NCBI GenBank assembly: GCA_963682025.1
Contig: OY821517.1
Coordinates: forward strand, 50,540,662-50,604,661
Source: Cordilura impudica
Taxonomy: Eukaryota; Arthropoda; Insecta; Diptera; Scathophagidae
Direction: 5' to 3'
DNA length: 64,000 bases
The notes beneath the pieces were generated by a model that ran no database searches, was not told the origin of the DNA, and saw nothing but the letters and a program-made list of their open reading frames with translations. Positions 37,601 through 49,823 of the stretch are shown in pieces. Every line of letters starts with the position of its first letter. Position 1 is the first letter of the stretch. The translations under genes were made by a program, and so were the position numbers.

Positions 37601-40600
37601 CATTTTTCAATTTCCATTTTTAATTTTTCAATTTTCATTTTCCATTTTCCATTTTTAATTTTCCATTTTTAATTTTTCATTTTCCATTTTTAATTTTCCA
37701 TTTTTAATTTTTCATTTTCCATTTTTCATTTTCCATTTTTCGTTTTTCATTTACCATTTTCCATTTTTAATTTTTCACTTTTCATTTTCAATTTTCCATT
37801 TTTAATTTTTAATTTCCCATTTTCCATTTTTCATATTCCATTTTCCATTTTTCAATTTCCATTTTTCAATTTTCACTTTTCGTTTTCTATTTTCTATTTT
37901 CCATTTTTAATTTTCCTTTTTTAATTTTTCATTTTTCAATTTTCATTTTTAATTTTTCATTTTCCATTTTCCATTTTTAATTTTCCATTTTTAATTTTTC
38001 ACTTTTCATTTTCAATTTTCCATTTTTAATTTTTAATTTCCCATTTTCCATTTTTCATTTTCCATTATTCATTTTCCATTTTCCATATTCCATTTTTAAT
38101 TTTCCATTTTTAATTTTTCATTTTCCATTTTTCATTTTCCATTTTCCATTTTTCGTTTTTCATTTACCATTTTTCATTTTCCATTTTTAATTTTTCAATT
38201 TTCATTTTCCATTTTTCAAGTTTCACTTTTCGTTTTCTATTTTCCATTTTTCATATTCCATTTTCCATTTTTCAATTTTAATTTTTCAATTTCCATTTTT
38301 CAATTTTCACTTTTCGTTTTCATTTTCTATTTTCCATTTTTAATTTTCCTTTTTTAATTTTTCATTTTTCAATTTTCATTTTTCATTTTCCATTTTTAAT
38401 TTTTCGTTTTCCATTTTCCATTTTTAATTTTTCATTTTCCATTTTTAATTTTCCATTTTTAATTTTCCATTTTTTAATTTTCCATTTTTAATTTTCCATT
38501 TTCCATTTTCCATTTTTAATTTTCCATTTTTCCTTTTCCATTTTTAATTTTTCACTTTTCATTTTCAATTTTCCATTTTTAATTTTTAATTTCCCATTTT
38601 CCATTATTCATTTTCCATTTTCCGTATTCCATTTTTAATTTTTAATTTCCCATTTTCCATTTTTCATTTTCCATTTTCCATTTTTCATTTTCCATATTTA
38701 ATTTTTCAAGTTTCATTTTCCATTTTTCAAGTTTCACTTTTCGTTTTCTATTTTCCATTTTTCATTTTCCATTTTTCATATTCCATTTTCCATTTTTCAA
38801 TTTTCATTCTTCAATTTCCATTTTTCAATTTTCACTTTTCGTTTTCTATTTTCTATTTTCCATTTTTAATTTTCCTTTTTTAATTTTTCATTTTTCATTT
38901 TCCATTTTTCAATTTTCACTTTCCGTTTTCTATTTTCCATTTTTAATATTCCATTTTCCACATTCCATTTTTCATTTTCCATTTTTAATTTTTCATCGTT
39001 CATTTTCCATTTTTCGTTTTTCATTTTTCATTTTCCATTTTCCATTTTCCATTTTTCGTTTTTCGTTTTCATTTTTAATTTTCCAGTTTTCGTTTTTCAT
39101 TTTCCATTTTAAATTTTCCATTTTTAATTTTCCTTTTTTAATTATTAATTTTTCAATTTTCATTTTTCAATTTTCTCTTTTCGTTCTATATTCCATTTTT
39201 AATATTCCATTTTTGATTTTCCATTTTTAATTTTTCATCGTTCATTTTCCATTTTTCGTTTTTCATTTTCCATTTTTTATTTTCCATTTTTCATTTTTCT
39301 TTTCCATTTTAAATTTTCCATTTTTCATTTTCCATTTTTCGTTTTTCATTTTCCATTTTTCATTTTCCATTTTTAATTTTTCATTTTCCATTTTTCGTTT
39401 TTCATTTTCCATTTTTCATTTTCCATTTTTAATTTTCCAGTTTTCATTTTTCATTTTTCGTTTTCCATTTTTAATTTTCCATTTTTCGTTTTTCATTTTC
39501 CATTTTTCATTTTCCATTTTCAATTTTCCAGTTTTCATTTTCCATTTTTCATTTTCCATATTCCATTTTTAATTTTTAATTTTTCGTTTTTCATTTTCCA
39601 TTTTTCAATTTTCACTTTTCCTTTTCTATTTTCCATTTTCCATTTTTAATTTTTCTTCCATTTTTAATTTTCCATTTTTCAATTGTTATTTTCCATTTTT
39701 CAATTTTCACTTTTCGTTTTCTATTTTTTATTTTCCATTTTTCATTTTCCATTTTGCATTTTCAATTTTTCATTTTCCATTGTTCATTTTTCATTTTCCA
39801 TTTTTAATTTTTCATTTTCCATTTTTAATTTTCCATTTTTCATATTCTATTTCGTCGTTTTAAGTTGGGCTTTGGTCCTCAACATACACTAATTGTACCA
39901 ACCACTTTTCCATTTTTCATTTTCCAATTTTAACTTTTCGTTTTCTATTTTCCATTTTTCATTTTCCATTTTTCATTTTTCAGTTTTCCATTTTCCATTT
40001 TTCATATTCTATTTTTCAATTTTCATTTTCCATTTTTCAATTTTCACTTTTCATTTTTCATATTCCATTTTTCATTTTTCGTTTTTCATTTTTCGTTTTT
40101 CATTTTTAATTTTTAATATTTATCTTTTATTTTTATTAATTTTTAATATTTAATTTTAATGATAAAAAAATATGCTTAGGCCAATGTGACACGTGCAGTG
40201 TTAATTAATATACACACAACTGTAATGACTTCAACAATACGAAGAATTACAACATATACAACATATCTTAAGAAAAACAACAAACACACTGAAAAATGTT
40301 ATTTTTTCAAGAGTTTTTTCAAAGTTCATAACTTCATAACTCGTGACCCAATTGACCGATTTTGACGATTTTAAATAGCAACTCCTTTGGGATGTTAATA
40401 AACTATTTTATACAAAATCGAACGGTCCAGCTTAAATATTGAAATATTAAATATTGACTTCCACAGACAGATGGACAAACGGTCATTGCTAAATCAACTT
40501 CCCTTATTATAATGATCAAGAAAATGTATAGTTTTGGGGTCTCCGGAATTTATTTCGATGCGTTATAAACGGAGTGACAAACCTATATGTATATACCCTC

Positions 40601-42704
40601 TGCCACTGAGGTGTGGAGGGTATAAATATAACGTTTAGCTCGAAAAAAAAAAAATAATAGAAAATAATTTTATTTTTACTCAATAAAGAAAAAAAATGTA
40701 TTTTCCTCGAAAAAAAAACAAAGATAACTTATGTTTTTGACAAAAAAAATAAATAAATGAATAAATAAAAAAAAAATTTTTTTTAATAAAAAATTAGAAA
40801 TATTTTTTTTATTTGTTCTCTAAAAAATTAAATTAAAAAACTACTTATTTTTGGCTCGAAAAAAAAATCAAAATATAGTTTTTATTTTTGCTAAAAAATA
40901 ATAAATATAAATAAAAATAAAAATTATAAAATGTCAAAAAAAATTATTTATTTTTGTCCTAAAAAATTATTTTTGCTCGAAACAATAAAAATCAAAAAAT
41001 ATTTTTTTTATTTTTGTTCGAGAAAATTATTTTTAGTTTTGCTTGAACAAATAAAAAATACTTTTATTTTTGCTTAAAAATAAAAATTAAAAAATCATAT
41101 TTATTTTTGATCGAAAAAATAAAAATCACAAACTCTCATATGGAGGAAAATATTCTACAATACCCGTATTTTTTTTTAACATTGATTAAATAATTAAGAC
41201 GTAGTAGACAGAATGATGCTGAAGATGAACAAAAATGTTTTCCATACTACTCGTACTAATAGAAATTATATGCATTCGAGATCATGTAACTCTAACTAAA
41301 TTAAAATAAACGTTTTTTTTTTACTTTTAGCTACAATTATGGTATTTAACATCACCTACCTCTTCCATAACTGATGCTTTGTTGGCCTATGAGAAGTCTT
41401 TCAAATCCGACGAATTCTATTCGCTGCCGCCTACGCCCGTTTACGTCGATAATGAGACCCATTACAATGAACGGCAACCTATTTATGATTTACGTTATCA
41501 TTTGCTGCAGTTGTTTTCCAAAAGAAGCCACCCTCTAGAGAGTTTATTAAATCCAGCTACACATACCTCCGATCCCATGGACTTTCGTTTAAGGTGTACA
41601 CACATACATATTTAAAAAAAAATGCGACAAATGCTTAATAATGATTTGCTTAATTTCCTTTATAGCTGGCTACTTTTGCAGACTTTAGAGGCTTTGGGTT
41701 ATCGCCATTGTTCTGAGTTGAGTGAGTCTCAATTGCATGTGGGTTTTGCTGCTCAACTGGAAAATAATGATTTGTGGGAATGGGCCATTTTTGTATTGTT
41801 GCATGTCAAAGACAGAAATCAACGTGAATTGGCTGTACAAAATGTTCTTTATCGTTATGTGACCGTGTCCAAAGATGTGGCTTTAAATAATAAAGAGAAA
41901 TTCGTTATCAATAACTTGGGTGTACCAGAGAAATGGATTGATTATGCCAAAGCAGTAAGGGCTGGATCCATACATAATTATCATTTGCAAGCTAAATATT
42001 TACTGAAAGCCAAACAATGGTCATTGGCACACGAAATAATATTCCAGCATATAGCTCCAGATGCCGTCATTAATGGTAAGTTCGCAACAAAAAAAAACTC
42101 GGAAGATTAAAAATTTATATTATTAATTTATATTTTTTTTTGTCATTTAGATAATTTGGATTATTTGCATGACTTGTTAACACAATTTGAAAGCCCAGAT
42201 TTAAATAAAAGTATTAAGGTGCCGAACTGGTCGAATCAAGGACAAATATTTTTGGATTTTATAGATATAAATGAAAAGGTAACACATCAATTCCTAAAAC
42301 TCTGCTAGCTCTTAATATTAAATTTAATATTTATTTTTTTTGTTTGTTTTCAGTTTAAAGGTTTGAAATCATTAAAAACTGAAGCTGACATAGAAGCACG
42401 CTGGGAAAATTTAAAACCTCAATTGGCTGATTTATGTTCACGCATCAATCTGTTACCGTGCCCCACACCCAAACATCGTTTATGTCAAAGTGAAATTGCC
42501 CAAAATTTAGCTTGTTTAGTACGAGGAGTTTTACTTGTTTGTCCCATATTAAATCCCTGTCTTATCATTAAAATAGCTTTAGAACGTTTACCTTTGCCCC
42601 AAGAATTTGCCCAACAAGAATTAAGAGCTCTGCTCGACACTTTAATCGGTGATTTAGCCAAAGCTCAAGTAAGCAATTCAGAAGCAGCTATAAGTGTCAA
42701 ATGA
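28674..42704 (+). CDS. Nup98-96: Nuclear pore protein Nup98-Nup96 precursor
   Basis: Twelve coding exons join in frame: 28674-28950, 29039-31463, 31520-32123, 32182-32284, 32350-32529, 32603-32868, 32930-33185, 33260-34014, 41331-41593, 41666-42075, 42151-42278, 42354-42704 (stop TGA), giving 2005 aa. All introns are GT/AG. Residues 1-200 and about 258-590 are FG/GLFG repeats (permeability barrier). Residues about 205-255 hold the GLEBS segment for Rae1/Gle2. About 890-1041 is the autoproteolytic domain (GYYTIPSMDDLKSYL at its start). Self-cleavage at HF|SKYG after F1041 releases Nup98 (FG nucleoporin) and Nup96 (1042-2005), an alpha-solenoid of the Nup107-160 Y-complex that pairs with Sec13. 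The size agrees with Drosophila Nup98-96. Intron 8 is 7316 bp and filled with repeats; every other intron is under 100 bp. The start is chosen because MFGGAKPTFGA is the usual Nup98 N-terminus. Confidence 0.95.
31935..31946 (+). other. Nup98/Nup96 autoproteolysis site
   Basis: Codons for H-F-S-K; the established cleavage is between F and S, here between bases 31940 and 31941 (F1041|S1042). The nucleophilic serine and the preceding histidine are intact, so a single transcript should yield both nucleoporins. Confidence 0.9.
34795..35556 (-). mobile_element. Family-A Helentron-like repeat in Nup98-96 intron
   Basis: Full-length, inverted: AAAACAAGTAAGAAATTATA, then the palindrome AGTCGGTCTAGACCGACT, the ATACCCTATACCA subterminal repeat, CAGACGGACGGACAT at 35409, and the CCACATAGTGGTATAGGGTA end. 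It sits just before the heptamer array. Confidence 0.85.
35575..40160. repeat. Heptanucleotide satellite array (CATTTTY)n in intron 8
   Basis: About 4.5 kb of 7-bp units CATTTTC, CATTTTT and AATTTTT in variable order. Longer blocks recur, for example CCACTTTCCATTTTGCATTT at about 35695, 36350 and 36905. Because 7 is not a multiple of 3, long stop-free frames coding F/I/H/S heptapeptides arise by chance; these are not genes. One non-satellite piece, a copy of Nup98-96 exon 7, is at 39852-39906. Confidence 0.95.
39852..39906 (+). pseudogene. 55-bp exact copy of Nup98-96 exon 7 inside the satellite
   Basis: Bases 39852-39906 are identical, in the same orientation, to 33103-33157 in exon 7 (starts TCGTCGTTTTAAGTTGGG, ends GTACCAACCACT). 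Heptamer satellite lies immediately on both sides. There is no adjacent acceptor or donor, so it is not a usable exon. Confidence 0.95.
40165..40628 (-). mobile_element. Family-B Helentron-like repeat, 5' part
   Basis: The right end is the inverse of the family-B 5' terminus (TATACCCTCTGCCACTGAGG then TGTGGAGGGTATA). Leftwards it has CACAGACAGATGGACAAACG and a block close to the 15.2-kb and 16.0-kb copies (CCGATTTTGACGATTTTAAA). The left limit is uncertain. Confidence 0.65.
40635..41135. repeat. Degenerate A/T minisatellite
   Basis: Irregular repeats of TTTATTTTTGCTCGAAAAAA type with intervening A/T runs. Confidence 0.6.
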
Positions 42705-43080
42705 AGCTAAATTATAAAAACCCATATTTTAAAAGCAAATTAAGTCATGCTAATTTTAAGTAAATTTTGTTTTTGTTCTTTTTAGCTTAAACGTATCTTA
42801 AGACTCTCCCTCTCTCTCTCTCTCTTTAACACTGTATTTCTTTATATTTTAAATCTTACTATATAGTGGACCGTCCCCTATTTTGTTTTTGTTAAAATTA
42901 AAAAAATCCTTTAATATGATACAAAACTAATCAATACACAAATCTATTCTAATCAGTCCTAATACAAATTGAAAATTGTCTGTTCTTATCTAATTTAGTT
43001 AGAAAAAAAAAACACAACACGAGTTGTAATTACATAAATTTTAAGTTGTTACAAAAATAAAATAAAAAATAAAATAAATC
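42705..43080 (+). other. Nup98-96 3' UTR
   Basis: Follows the stop codon; contains a CT microsatellite (about 42806-42825) and a cluster of AATAAA signals at about 43057-43076, where polyadenylation is likely. Confidence 0.6.
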
Positions 43081-44157
43081 AAGTCAAGCGAAAACCTCTT
43101 AAATTTCCAATGATCAGGCCAATAAGATTGAATAAGAGTTTTGAGTTAAGTACCAACACTATCAACAAAAATATTGTTGCTAGCAATGTTTGTATGCAAA
43201 AATTTAGCCAGGCTAAATGTTGTCATGGCGTTATAATTAATTGCATATAAAAAAAGTTCAGTGTTTTCATAGCACGCTCATTGCATAATATTGCTAAGGC
43301 ATTTATCGGCTCGTATATATGATCATTGAGATTATTTTAATTTCAAATTTTGTGTCTAACCAGTAGATAGATACCTATGTTCTATAACTCTCACATCGGA
43401 AAGTTTTCACATGTTACGTTTAAAATTAAACGAAAACTGAGAATCGGCACCAAATACTGTTTCTCGCAATCGACTGGTTCTGTATCTTTATTTTGTTAGA
43501 ACTATCTATCACGCAACGTTTTTTCTCTCCCACTTATTGGAATAATGAGAAAAAAGTGTGGGTACGTTCGTAAATGCAATAAATTTGTGCATCATTGCGG
43601 CAGTTATGCCAAGTTTTGTTGCTGATGCGTGATCAGTTGTTGCAGATGCTTTGTTACTGCTCAACAATTGCACAGAGTTTGCTTTTTAGAACGTTTTGCA
43701 AAAGATAAAAAACACGTTCACCACAATAACATTAACAAATATTATTGAAAATCTTGATTCTAAGAATGACAAATTTTTGTTAACTTTTAATAAAAAACAG
43801 AATTAAAAGAAAAATGGAACAACTTTTGGTCATTCAAATTAAATTAAAACGAAAAAGAAGACGGATTCCTAAATAAATAATAAAATAAAACGATATTTAA
43901 ATTTGTATTTACAATTTTTATTTAATGCATTACTTACTCATCCATTCTGCACCAATGTTTATTTTTTTAAGCTTCGCGCTCTTTTGCATCAGTAATTAAA
44001 ATGATGCCATAATTGCAAAAATTTGGGGCAGCACTGTCAATTGTTTGCATTTAAAAACATTTGACGTAAATCACTGCTGCCAAGTGATGATTTTTTGAAC
44101 GTTTTACTTTTATTATGTTGCAGTGATGCATAACTACTGCATTTAGTCCGAGTTCAC
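43081..44157. other. Intergenic, nothing recognised
   Basis: AT-rich sequence without a supported exon. Confidence 0.4.
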
Positions 44158-44600
44158 ACAAGGCAACTTTTGTTGCGCAATTCTTGAGTTTGTAGGAGAG
44201 AGGGGAAAGAAGAGCGGTATTTGGTACGGAGTTGCTTGTACTCGGCAACTCGTTTTGTTGTGCAATTCGTAATTATAAACACGAAGTTAGCTGCAGCTTA
44301 TTATTTGACATTTCTTTTTATTCTTTGCTTCGCTGTGAAAAATTATTATTATATCATTTATTTTATTATTTTTTTTATTATTTCATTTTTTCTTTGATTT
44401 CCATTTTTTCACACAAGAAGAATTTTCACTTTAGACCAATAATAAATTCTTTTTACACAAGTAAAGTGAACTGTCAAAAATGTAAGAATTTGAAAGCAAA
44501 AGAAAAAGAAAAGTTGCGGCAATAAATTTCTCTGTGTGAACATTAAGGCAACTTTAAAAGAGAATTGAAAAAAAGTTGCGCAACAAAAATTGCCTTCTTT
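44158..44600. mobile_element. Inverted-repeat element (possible MITE)
   Basis: AAGGCAACTTTTGTTGCGCA at 44160 is matched in inverse by TTGCGCAACAAAAATTGCCTT at 44576-44596. A second internal partial copy, TGTGTGAACATTAAGGCAAC, is at 44533. Target duplications are not clear. Confidence 0.45.
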
Positions 44601-44759
44601 AAAGTCGGCATGTGAAACGTTTTGAAATTGGACTCAAATTTACTCACAATTTAAATTGAAGTGAGATTTGCTGATTTTTTAAAATAAATAAATAATTAAT
44701 AGCCGTCAAGTATTTCAGAAAAGGTAAGAAATTTGTTACTTTGTTGTAAAAAGGAGTTT

Positions 44760-45420
44760 CCTCACGGGCTGGTCAAATTTGTTGTAAATAAAAAGATCAA
44801 TTTCTTTTCATTTTTCACTCAACGTTTCGTCTGCCATTTTCAGACTTTTTCAGGAGTGTATATTTTTATTTAAATTCTGGCGACAAAATAAAGTAAACAT
44901 AAAGCAAATTTTTTTAAATTATTTTTAAAAAAAGAAAATTAATGTTAGTATCCCTGATCAACTTACGATTCTATATTACATCCTTTCAATTGTAATCACT
45001 TATTTTCTCTCTGTTTGTTTATGTCCGCCTTATATTCAGCAATTCTTGTCCCTTACATTCTTTTTGTTGTTCCAACGTAAACTTTGTTGCACCTCTCCCT
45101 CTCATTTCCATGGCATGCAATTTCATCTACAACGTTGTCAATATTAAGGATGTCTTGTTTAGTTTTATTGCGTGTAAAAAGTTGCTTTAGTGTTCGATTT
45201 GATTTGTGAGCTAATGTTGCTTTTTCGTCGTTGAACATGTGTTTCATTATATTTGTTTCTGTTAGTTTGGGAATGTGAGGTACACTGTAAAAAGTTTTTT
45301 TCTTGGTTTTCCTTCGTATGTTTCGCCTTTTGGCCATTTAAATTTTTGTTTATTAACCTTTTAATTTAGGAGTCTACATTGTCTATTGAAATTTTGGATG
45401 GTGAGGACATTTTCCAGCAA
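44760..45420 (-). mobile_element. Penelope-like element fragment with GIY-YIG end
   Basis: The minus-strand frame 45337-45053 has YSVPHIPKLTE, LKQLFTRNKTK, and CNKVYVGTTKR after an EIAC, the pattern of the linker and C-terminal GIY-YIG nuclease of Penelope-like RTs (VPYI..L...., ..C.KVYIGQT.R). It is broken by a stop, after which GTRIAEYKADI continues the domain. Further on, 44788-44850 carries (minus strand) CTGAAAATGGCAGACGAAAC followed by GTTG, resembling the conserved, hammerhead-like region of these elements. RT itself is absent. Confidence 0.65.
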
Positions 45421-46432
45421 TCAAAAAAAAAAAAAAAAAACAAAAGAAAAGTCTGCTAAAGCAAACATCACTATCTTATTCTTCAATACACAAAAAAGCC
45501 TTGCATGAATCGAAGCAGATGAATGCTGAACTCATTTCGAAAATTAAGGCTGAAAAAGAGTTTTTAGTAGACTAATTTTATTAAACTTTTAGTAGAAAAT
45601 GGATTTTTTTTTATTTTCGTTTTATTATTAAGCAAATTCTGGTTACGGTTGTGACACAAAGAACACCTCTTCCGGGTGATTGCAGCTACTTTGTCTTATG
45701 AAAACATGAAAAAATTTTGGGGTTTAGCATTCACCTAAAGGTACAATTATGGAACCTTCACTAATTCAAATTTACTATTTTACTTATTGCAAAAAATTTA
45801 AATTTGCGGTTGTGATACAATTGGTGACACATTTTTTATCCCTTGATGATCATTTCACTTTTTGTGCCCCCTTAAAAAAAATACAGAAATGAAAAAATGT
45901 AATTGTCACAACAGATATATATTTAACTATTTAGAGTTGTATTCAAAAAATTTTCTCTCTTGGTCCATTACAAAAAAAAAAATATATATATATATTAAAA
46001 AGTTGTTACGGTTGTGACAGGTGCGTTACGGTTGTGACATTGTAGAGAAATAAATAGAAATTCAGCGTTTATTATAGAGTTTATGTGACCCACAAGCGAG
46101 AAACTTTAAAGCAAAACAATAAACAAATGAATTGGCATTAGTTTTATTACAAACAATTTGCATTACAACGAAAATTTCGTAATTACGAAACATTTTAGCA
46201 GTCCCTAGGAGTTAGTTGTAACTGTATAGCTATTACTTGAGGTTTTGCAAATCATTTAATAAAAAATCATGTGAGTCCGATCACAGGGGTCTAAACACCT
46301 AGTAATTAAAGATTTTTTAAAGCACTTTTTTAAAATCAAACAGAAAGCGTCACATATGCATCACTTATAGCAATCAACTGCAGGGGCTCTGCTAATATAA
46401 AAATATTTGTTATTATTTTTTATTTCAACCGG
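45421..46432. other. Intergenic with a repeated TACGGTTGTGACA motif
   Basis: No exon supported. TTACGGTTGTGACA (or one-base variants) occurs at about 45646, 46006 and 46024, and TGCGGTTGTGATACA at about 45806. Nothing else recognised. Confidence 0.5.
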
Positions 46433-46831
46433 TTCATTTTTTATTTTTCAATTTTCGTTTTTCATTTTTCAGTTTTTATTTCTCATTTTATTTTTCATTT
46501 TTCTTTTTTAATTTTATTTTTCTTTCTTAATTTTTTATTTTTCGTTTTTATTTTTAATTTTCCATTTTTTATTTTTCATATTTCATTTTTCATTTTTTAT
46601 TTTTCACTTTTAATTTTTCTTTTTTAATTTTTTATTTTCCATTTTTAATTTTTTATTTTTCAATTTTAATTTTCCATTTCATATTTCATATTTAATTTTT
46701 TACTTTTCATTTTTTGGTTTTTGTTTTTCATTTTTTATTTTTATTTTTGAATTTTTTTATTTTTCATTTTATTTTTCATTTTTTATTTTCCATTTTTAAT
46801 TTTTTATTTTTAATTTTTAATTTTTCATTTT

Positions 46832-47614
46832 TATACCCTATACCACTATGTGGGTATAATGACTTTGTGCTGCTGTTTGTAACAACCAAAAATATTTGAC
46901 CTAGACCCATCTTTAATTATACCGATCGAATCAGAATCACTTTCTGAGTTGATTTAACAATGTCCGTCCGTCCGTCCGTCCGTCCGTCCGTCTGTGTGTC
47001 CATGTAAAGCTTGTAATCAAACTGCAGGTCGCAAATATGAATATATTTTGATGAAATTTGGTATATAAGCTTTTTTCGGCCATGGGATAAACGCTATTGA
47101 AATTGGTGAGAATCGGTCCATGTTCAGACCTAGCCCCCATACAAATTACCCATATGAAATCGACATAAATTGCCATAAGATCCAAATTGTCATATAGATC
47201 TTACTCAAATTGGGTTTGTATGCGTTCATTACATCCACTAATGAGTAGTCGAAAAATGATCCCTTTGACCCCATATAGAGCTGCTTCCCGATCTTCACTT
47301 AAATCTATTAAAAAACAAAAATATTGCACTGATTCTTCTCAAATTTTGTTTGTACATATTTTTGCAAAATACAAGAGACTTTACCAAACATGATCAGGAT
47401 CGGTCCATTTTTGGACCTAGTCCCTTTATAGATATAGCATCCGATATGAACTTTTTCATATCTGCAGCCAAAAAAATTAATAAAAATCCCACTCAAATTT
47501 GGTTTATGCTTATTTTCTATATCGAAGTAGTTGGACCGAAAGATAGGGTCTCTAAACCATGGTATAGGGTATCATATAGTCGGTCTAGACCGACTATAAT
47601 TTTCTTACTTGTTT
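46832..47614 (+). mobile_element. Family-A Helentron-like repeat, array copy 1
   Basis: Full length, 783 bp. ATACCCTATACCA at 46833-46845 is repeated inverted at 47560-47572. A (GTCC)n block sits at about 46962. The perfect palindrome AGTCGGTCTAGACCGACT is at 47578-47595, and the end is TTTTCTTACTTGTTT. Confidence 0.9.
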
Positions 47615-49823
47615 ATTTTTCATTTGTCATTTTTAATTTTTTCATTTTATTTTTCATTCTTCGTTTTTAATTTTTCTTTTTTACTCTTAATTTTTTATTT
47701 TTCATTCTTTATTTTTCTTTTTCATTTTTCAAATTTCATTTTTCATTTTTTATTTTTCGGTTTTTCGTTTTTTAATTTTCATTTTTCATTTTTTATTGTT
47801 AATTTTTAAATTTTTTATTTCTCATTTTTAATTTTTCTTTTTAACTTTTTATTTTCCATTTTTAATTTTTTATTTTTTATTTTCCATTTTTTATTTTTCA
47901 TATTTCATTTTTTATTTTTCATTTTTTGGTTTTTGTTTTTCATTTTTCAGTTCTTCATTGTTTTATTTTTCATTTTATTTTTCATTTTTTATTTTCCATT
48001 TTTAATTTTTTATTTTTCATTTTTTATTTTTAATTTTTATTATTCATTTGTCATTTTTTATTTTTCATTTTTCATTTTATTTTTCGTTTTTAATTTTTCT
48101 TTTTTACTTTTAATTTTTTATTTTTCATTCTTTTTTTTTCTTTTTTTATTTTTATTTTTAATTTTTTGTTTTTAATTTTTTATTTTTCATTTCTTATTTT
48201 TCATTTTATTTTTAATTTTTTATTTTTCATTTTTTATTTTTCATTTTCTATTTTTCATTTTTCGGTTTTAGTTTTTCAGTTTTTATTTTTCTTTTTAATT
48301 TTTTTTATAGTTTTTCATTCTTTATTTTTAATTTTTTATTTTTTATTTTCTTTTTTAATTTTTTATTTTTCATTTTACATTTTTTATTTTTCTTTTTTAA
48401 TTTTTTTATTTTTCATTAATCATTTTTATTTTTCATTCTTAATTTTTCGTTTTTTATTTTTCATTTTTTATGTTTTATTTTATTTTTCCATTTTTCAGTT
48501 TTTCTTTTTCATTTAATTTTTCATTTCTATTTTTTAATTTTCATTATTCATTTTTTATTTTTCATTCTTTATTTTTAATTTTTTAATTTTTAATTTTCCA
48601 TTTTTTAATTTTTATTTTGCATATTTCATTTCTCTTTTTTTAATTTTTTATTTTTCGGTTTTCGTTTTTCATATTTTATTTTTAATTTTTTATTTTCCAT
48701 TTTTAATTTTTTATTTTTAATTTTTCATTTGTCATTTTTTATTTTTCATTTCATTTTTCATTCTTCGCTTTTAATTTTTCTTTTTTACTCTTAATTTTTT
48801 ATTTTTCATTTTTCACTCTTTATTTATCTTTTTCATTTTTTATTTTTCATTTTTCATTTTTCGGTTTTCGTTTTTTAATTTTCATTTTTCATTTTTTATT
48901 GTTAATTTTTACATTTTTTATTTTTCATTTTTCATTTTTTTTTTCTAATTTTTTGTTTTCCATTTTTAATTTTTTATTTTTCATTTTTAATTTTCCATTT
49001 TTTATTTTTCATATTTTTAAATTTTTGGTTTTTGTTTTTCATTTTTAATTTTTTATTTTTCAGTTTTTCATTGTTTTATTTTTCATTTTAATTTTCATTT
49101 TTTATTTTCCATTTTTAATTTTTATTTTTCATTTTTTATTTTTAATTTTTATTTTTCATTTGTCATTTTTAATTTTTCATTTTTTCATTTTATTTTTCGT
49201 TTTTACTTTTAATTTTTTATTTTTCATTCTTTATTTTTCTTTTTTTATTTTTATTTTTATTTTTAATTTTTTGTTTTAATTTTTTATTTTTCATTCCTTA
49301 TTTTGCATTTTATTTTTCATTTTTTATTTTTCATTTTCTATTTTTAATTTTTTAATTTTTCGTTTTTAATTTTTCAGTTTTTATTTTTCTTTTTTAATTT
49401 TTTTTCAATTTTTCATTCTTTATTTTTAATTTTTTAATTTTCTTTTTTAATTTTTTATTTTTCATTTTACATTTTTTATTTTTCTTTTTTAATTTTTTTA
49501 TTTTTCATTAATCATTTTTATTTTTCATTCTTTATTTTTCGTTTTTTATTTTTCATTTTTTATGTTTTATTTTATTTTTTCATTTTTCAGTTTTTCTTTT
49601 TCATTTAATTTTTCATTTTTATTTTTTAATTTTTATTATTCATTTTTTATTTTTCATTCTTTATTTTTAATTTTTTTATTTTTAATTTTCCATTTTTTAA
49701 TTTTTATTTTGCATATTTCATTTCTCTTTTTTTAATTTTTTATTTTTCGGTTTTCGTTTTTCATATTTTATTTTTAATTTTTTATTTTCCATTTTTAATT
49801 TTTAATTTTTCATTTGTCATTTT

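Larger units (their letters stand above)
34015..41330 (+). other. Giant intron 8 of Nup98-96
   Basis: Donor GTAAGT at 34015 and acceptor TTACTTTTAG ending at 41330; phase 0. It contains a family-A repeat (34795-35556), a heptamer array (35575-40160), an exon-7 fragment (39852-39906), a family-B repeat (about 40165-40628) and an A/T minisatellite (40635-41135). 34015-34794 and 41136-41330 hold nothing I recognise. Confidence 0.9.

Noticed and set aside
35860..37623. Long plus-strand open frames rich in F, I, H and S in the intron array
   Set aside because: They arise because a 7-bp unit cycles through all frames and the satellite lacks stops in some registers; composition and period explain them fully.
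39852..39906. Exon-7 copy as an alternative exon
   Set aside because: There is no AG acceptor or GT donor at its borders, and the reading frame leads directly into satellite.
35575..40160. Heptamer array as telomeric or CRISPR-like repeat
   Set aside because: The unit is unlike insect TTAGG, the array is inside a gene, and there are no spacers between conserved repeats.
44232..44525. Plus-strand 97-codon frame
   Set aside because: AT-rich chance frame inside an inverted-repeat element; no family similarity or splice context.
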